Assembly (NCBI RefSeq): GCF_014641555.1
Contig: NZ_BMHY01000001.1
Span: 186,001-250,000 of the forward strand
DNA from: Paenibacillus radicis (ex Gao et al. 2016)
GTDB taxonomy: Bacteria; Bacillota; Bacilli; Paenibacillales; Paenibacillaceae
Direction of reading: 5' to 3'
DNA length: 64,000 nt
The position numbers and the translations under genes are program-made. Below, one piece after another: positions 63,520 through 64,000 of this stretch. How positions within the stretch are numbered: position 1 is the first letter of the stretch; each line of letters opens with the position of its first letter. Below the pieces are notes generated by a model. The model was not told the origin of the DNA and ran no database searches. It saw only the letters and a program-made list of their open reading frames with translations.

Positions 63520-64000
63520 ATGAAGCAATTGCATATTCCAGGTGTAGACAAGCCTCTCTCCCGATTAGTAATGGGCACAGGCGATTTAAGAGTGCTCGAG
63601 GAGCCGCAGCGCCAGATGCTGTCTGCTTATATTGAAGCGGGCGGCAACGTATTTGATACCGCGCATCAATATCGCGGAAGAGAGCAGGTGCTTGGACAAT
63701 GGCTTGCCGAAAATCATTTGCGGGAAAAGGTCGTGATTTTGTCTAAGGGCGCCCATCATGATGATGGAAGCCCAGGCGCACGTGTTAACCCTGAAGCCAT
63801 CCGCAAAGATTTGACGGAAAGCCTGGAGCGGCTAGGCACTTCTTATGTTGATTTGTATGCCCTCCACCGTGACGATCCGGCAGCGCCAGTCGGCCCGGTG
63901 ATCGAGGAGCTCAACGAGCATTTGGCAGCGGGACGTATTCGCGTCATTGGCGCATCGAACTGGAGCCATCATCGTGTTCAGGAAGCCAATGACTATGCCG
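63520..64000 (+). CDS. aldo/keto reductase, N-terminal part (3' end outside window)
   Basis: The frame runs open from ATG 63520 to the window end (160 codons). It shows aldo/keto reductase features: the start PLSRLVMGTGDL, GGNVFDTAHQYR with the catalytic-tetrad Asp and Tyr, ILSKGAHH with the Lys, and YVDLYALHRDDPA with the His. It would reduce a sugar or carbonyl compound with NADPH. AAAGGAGGAG precedes the ATG. It continues the mannoside operon on the same strand, 65 bases after GH2, and may convert a product of it. Confidence 0.9.
   Translation, partial: MKQLHIPGVDKPLSRLVMGTGDLRVLEEPQRQMLSAYIEAGGNVFDTAHQYRGREQVLGQWLAENHLREKVVILSKGAHHDDGSPGARVNPEAIRKDLTESLERLGTSYVDLYALHRDDPAAPVGPVIEELNEHLAAGRIRVIGASNWSHHRVQEANDYA

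Overview
The window looks like a chromosomal segment of a spore-forming, low-to-moderate GC Firmicute, most likely Paenibacillus or a close relative. The support is a small acid-soluble spore protein gene with a sigma-G-like promoter, a YtaF-type sporulation membrane protein, Gram-positive lipoproteins and secretion signals, two large surface proteins with C-terminal S-layer-homology (SLH) repeats, AGGAGG-type ribosome binding sites and many TTG/GTG starts. No phage, transposase, integrase or CRISPR array was seen. The genus is inferred from gene content and style; no search was run.

Layout. 1-4.6 kb is a housekeeping block: 3' end of polA, mutM, ytaF, coaE, a lytic transglycosylase, an SASP gene on the minus strand and nrdR. 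A tRNA-Ala(GGC) at 5.2 kb is followed by an accessory block (5.3-10.0 kb) holding two MFS exporters, each with its own local regulator (ArsR-type and TetR-type) and visible inverted-repeat operators. Copies of a tRNA-3'-end-like sequence lie at the edges of this block. 10-16 kb carries a Gfo/Idh/MocA oxidoreductase, a secreted SGNH esterase, two unrecognised proteins (one behind a textbook sigma-D/sigma-28 promoter) and a tRNA-dihydrouridine synthase. 16.4-24.7 kb is a single 2753-codon gene for a modular beta-helix SLH surface protein. 24.7-32.3 kb is a set of small accessory units: TetR/SDR divergon, a metallo-beta-lactamase-fold hydrolase behind a MerR-type promoter, LysR/EamA divergon, a polysaccharide deacetylase, a YdcF-like protein, a zinc-ribbon membrane protein and two broken GNAT acetyltransferase fragments.

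32.4-37.2 kb and 50.7-53.5 kb are two separate iron-siderophore modules. Each pairs an AraC regulator fused to a siderophore-binding-protein domain (Btr-like) with a siderophore-binding lipoprotein, and Fur-box-like sequences lie in front of three of the genes. The first module adds an alpha/beta hydrolase and a FhuF-like ferric reductase with the CC-x10-C-x2-C cluster motif. Neither module encodes a permease or ATPase. Between them lie a YitT protein, a two-component system, a membrane-anchored MsrA-MsrB fusion, a DinB-like protein, a chemotaxis receptor, an esterase, an NHL-repeat SLH protein and a STAND/LuxR regulator.

53.5-64 kb is a glycan-use operon: ABC sugar-binding protein, two permeases, LacI regulator, PfkB kinase, GH125 alpha-mannosidase, GH2 beta-galactosidase-type enzyme and the start of an aldo/keto reductase. 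Four copies of a LacI-type palindrome (TGGTATCGATACCA and variants) precede it and a fifth, perfect copy sits inside the kinase gene. The operon appears to import mannose-containing oligosaccharides, trim them in the cytoplasm and phosphorylate a product. The ATPase for import must come from elsewhere.
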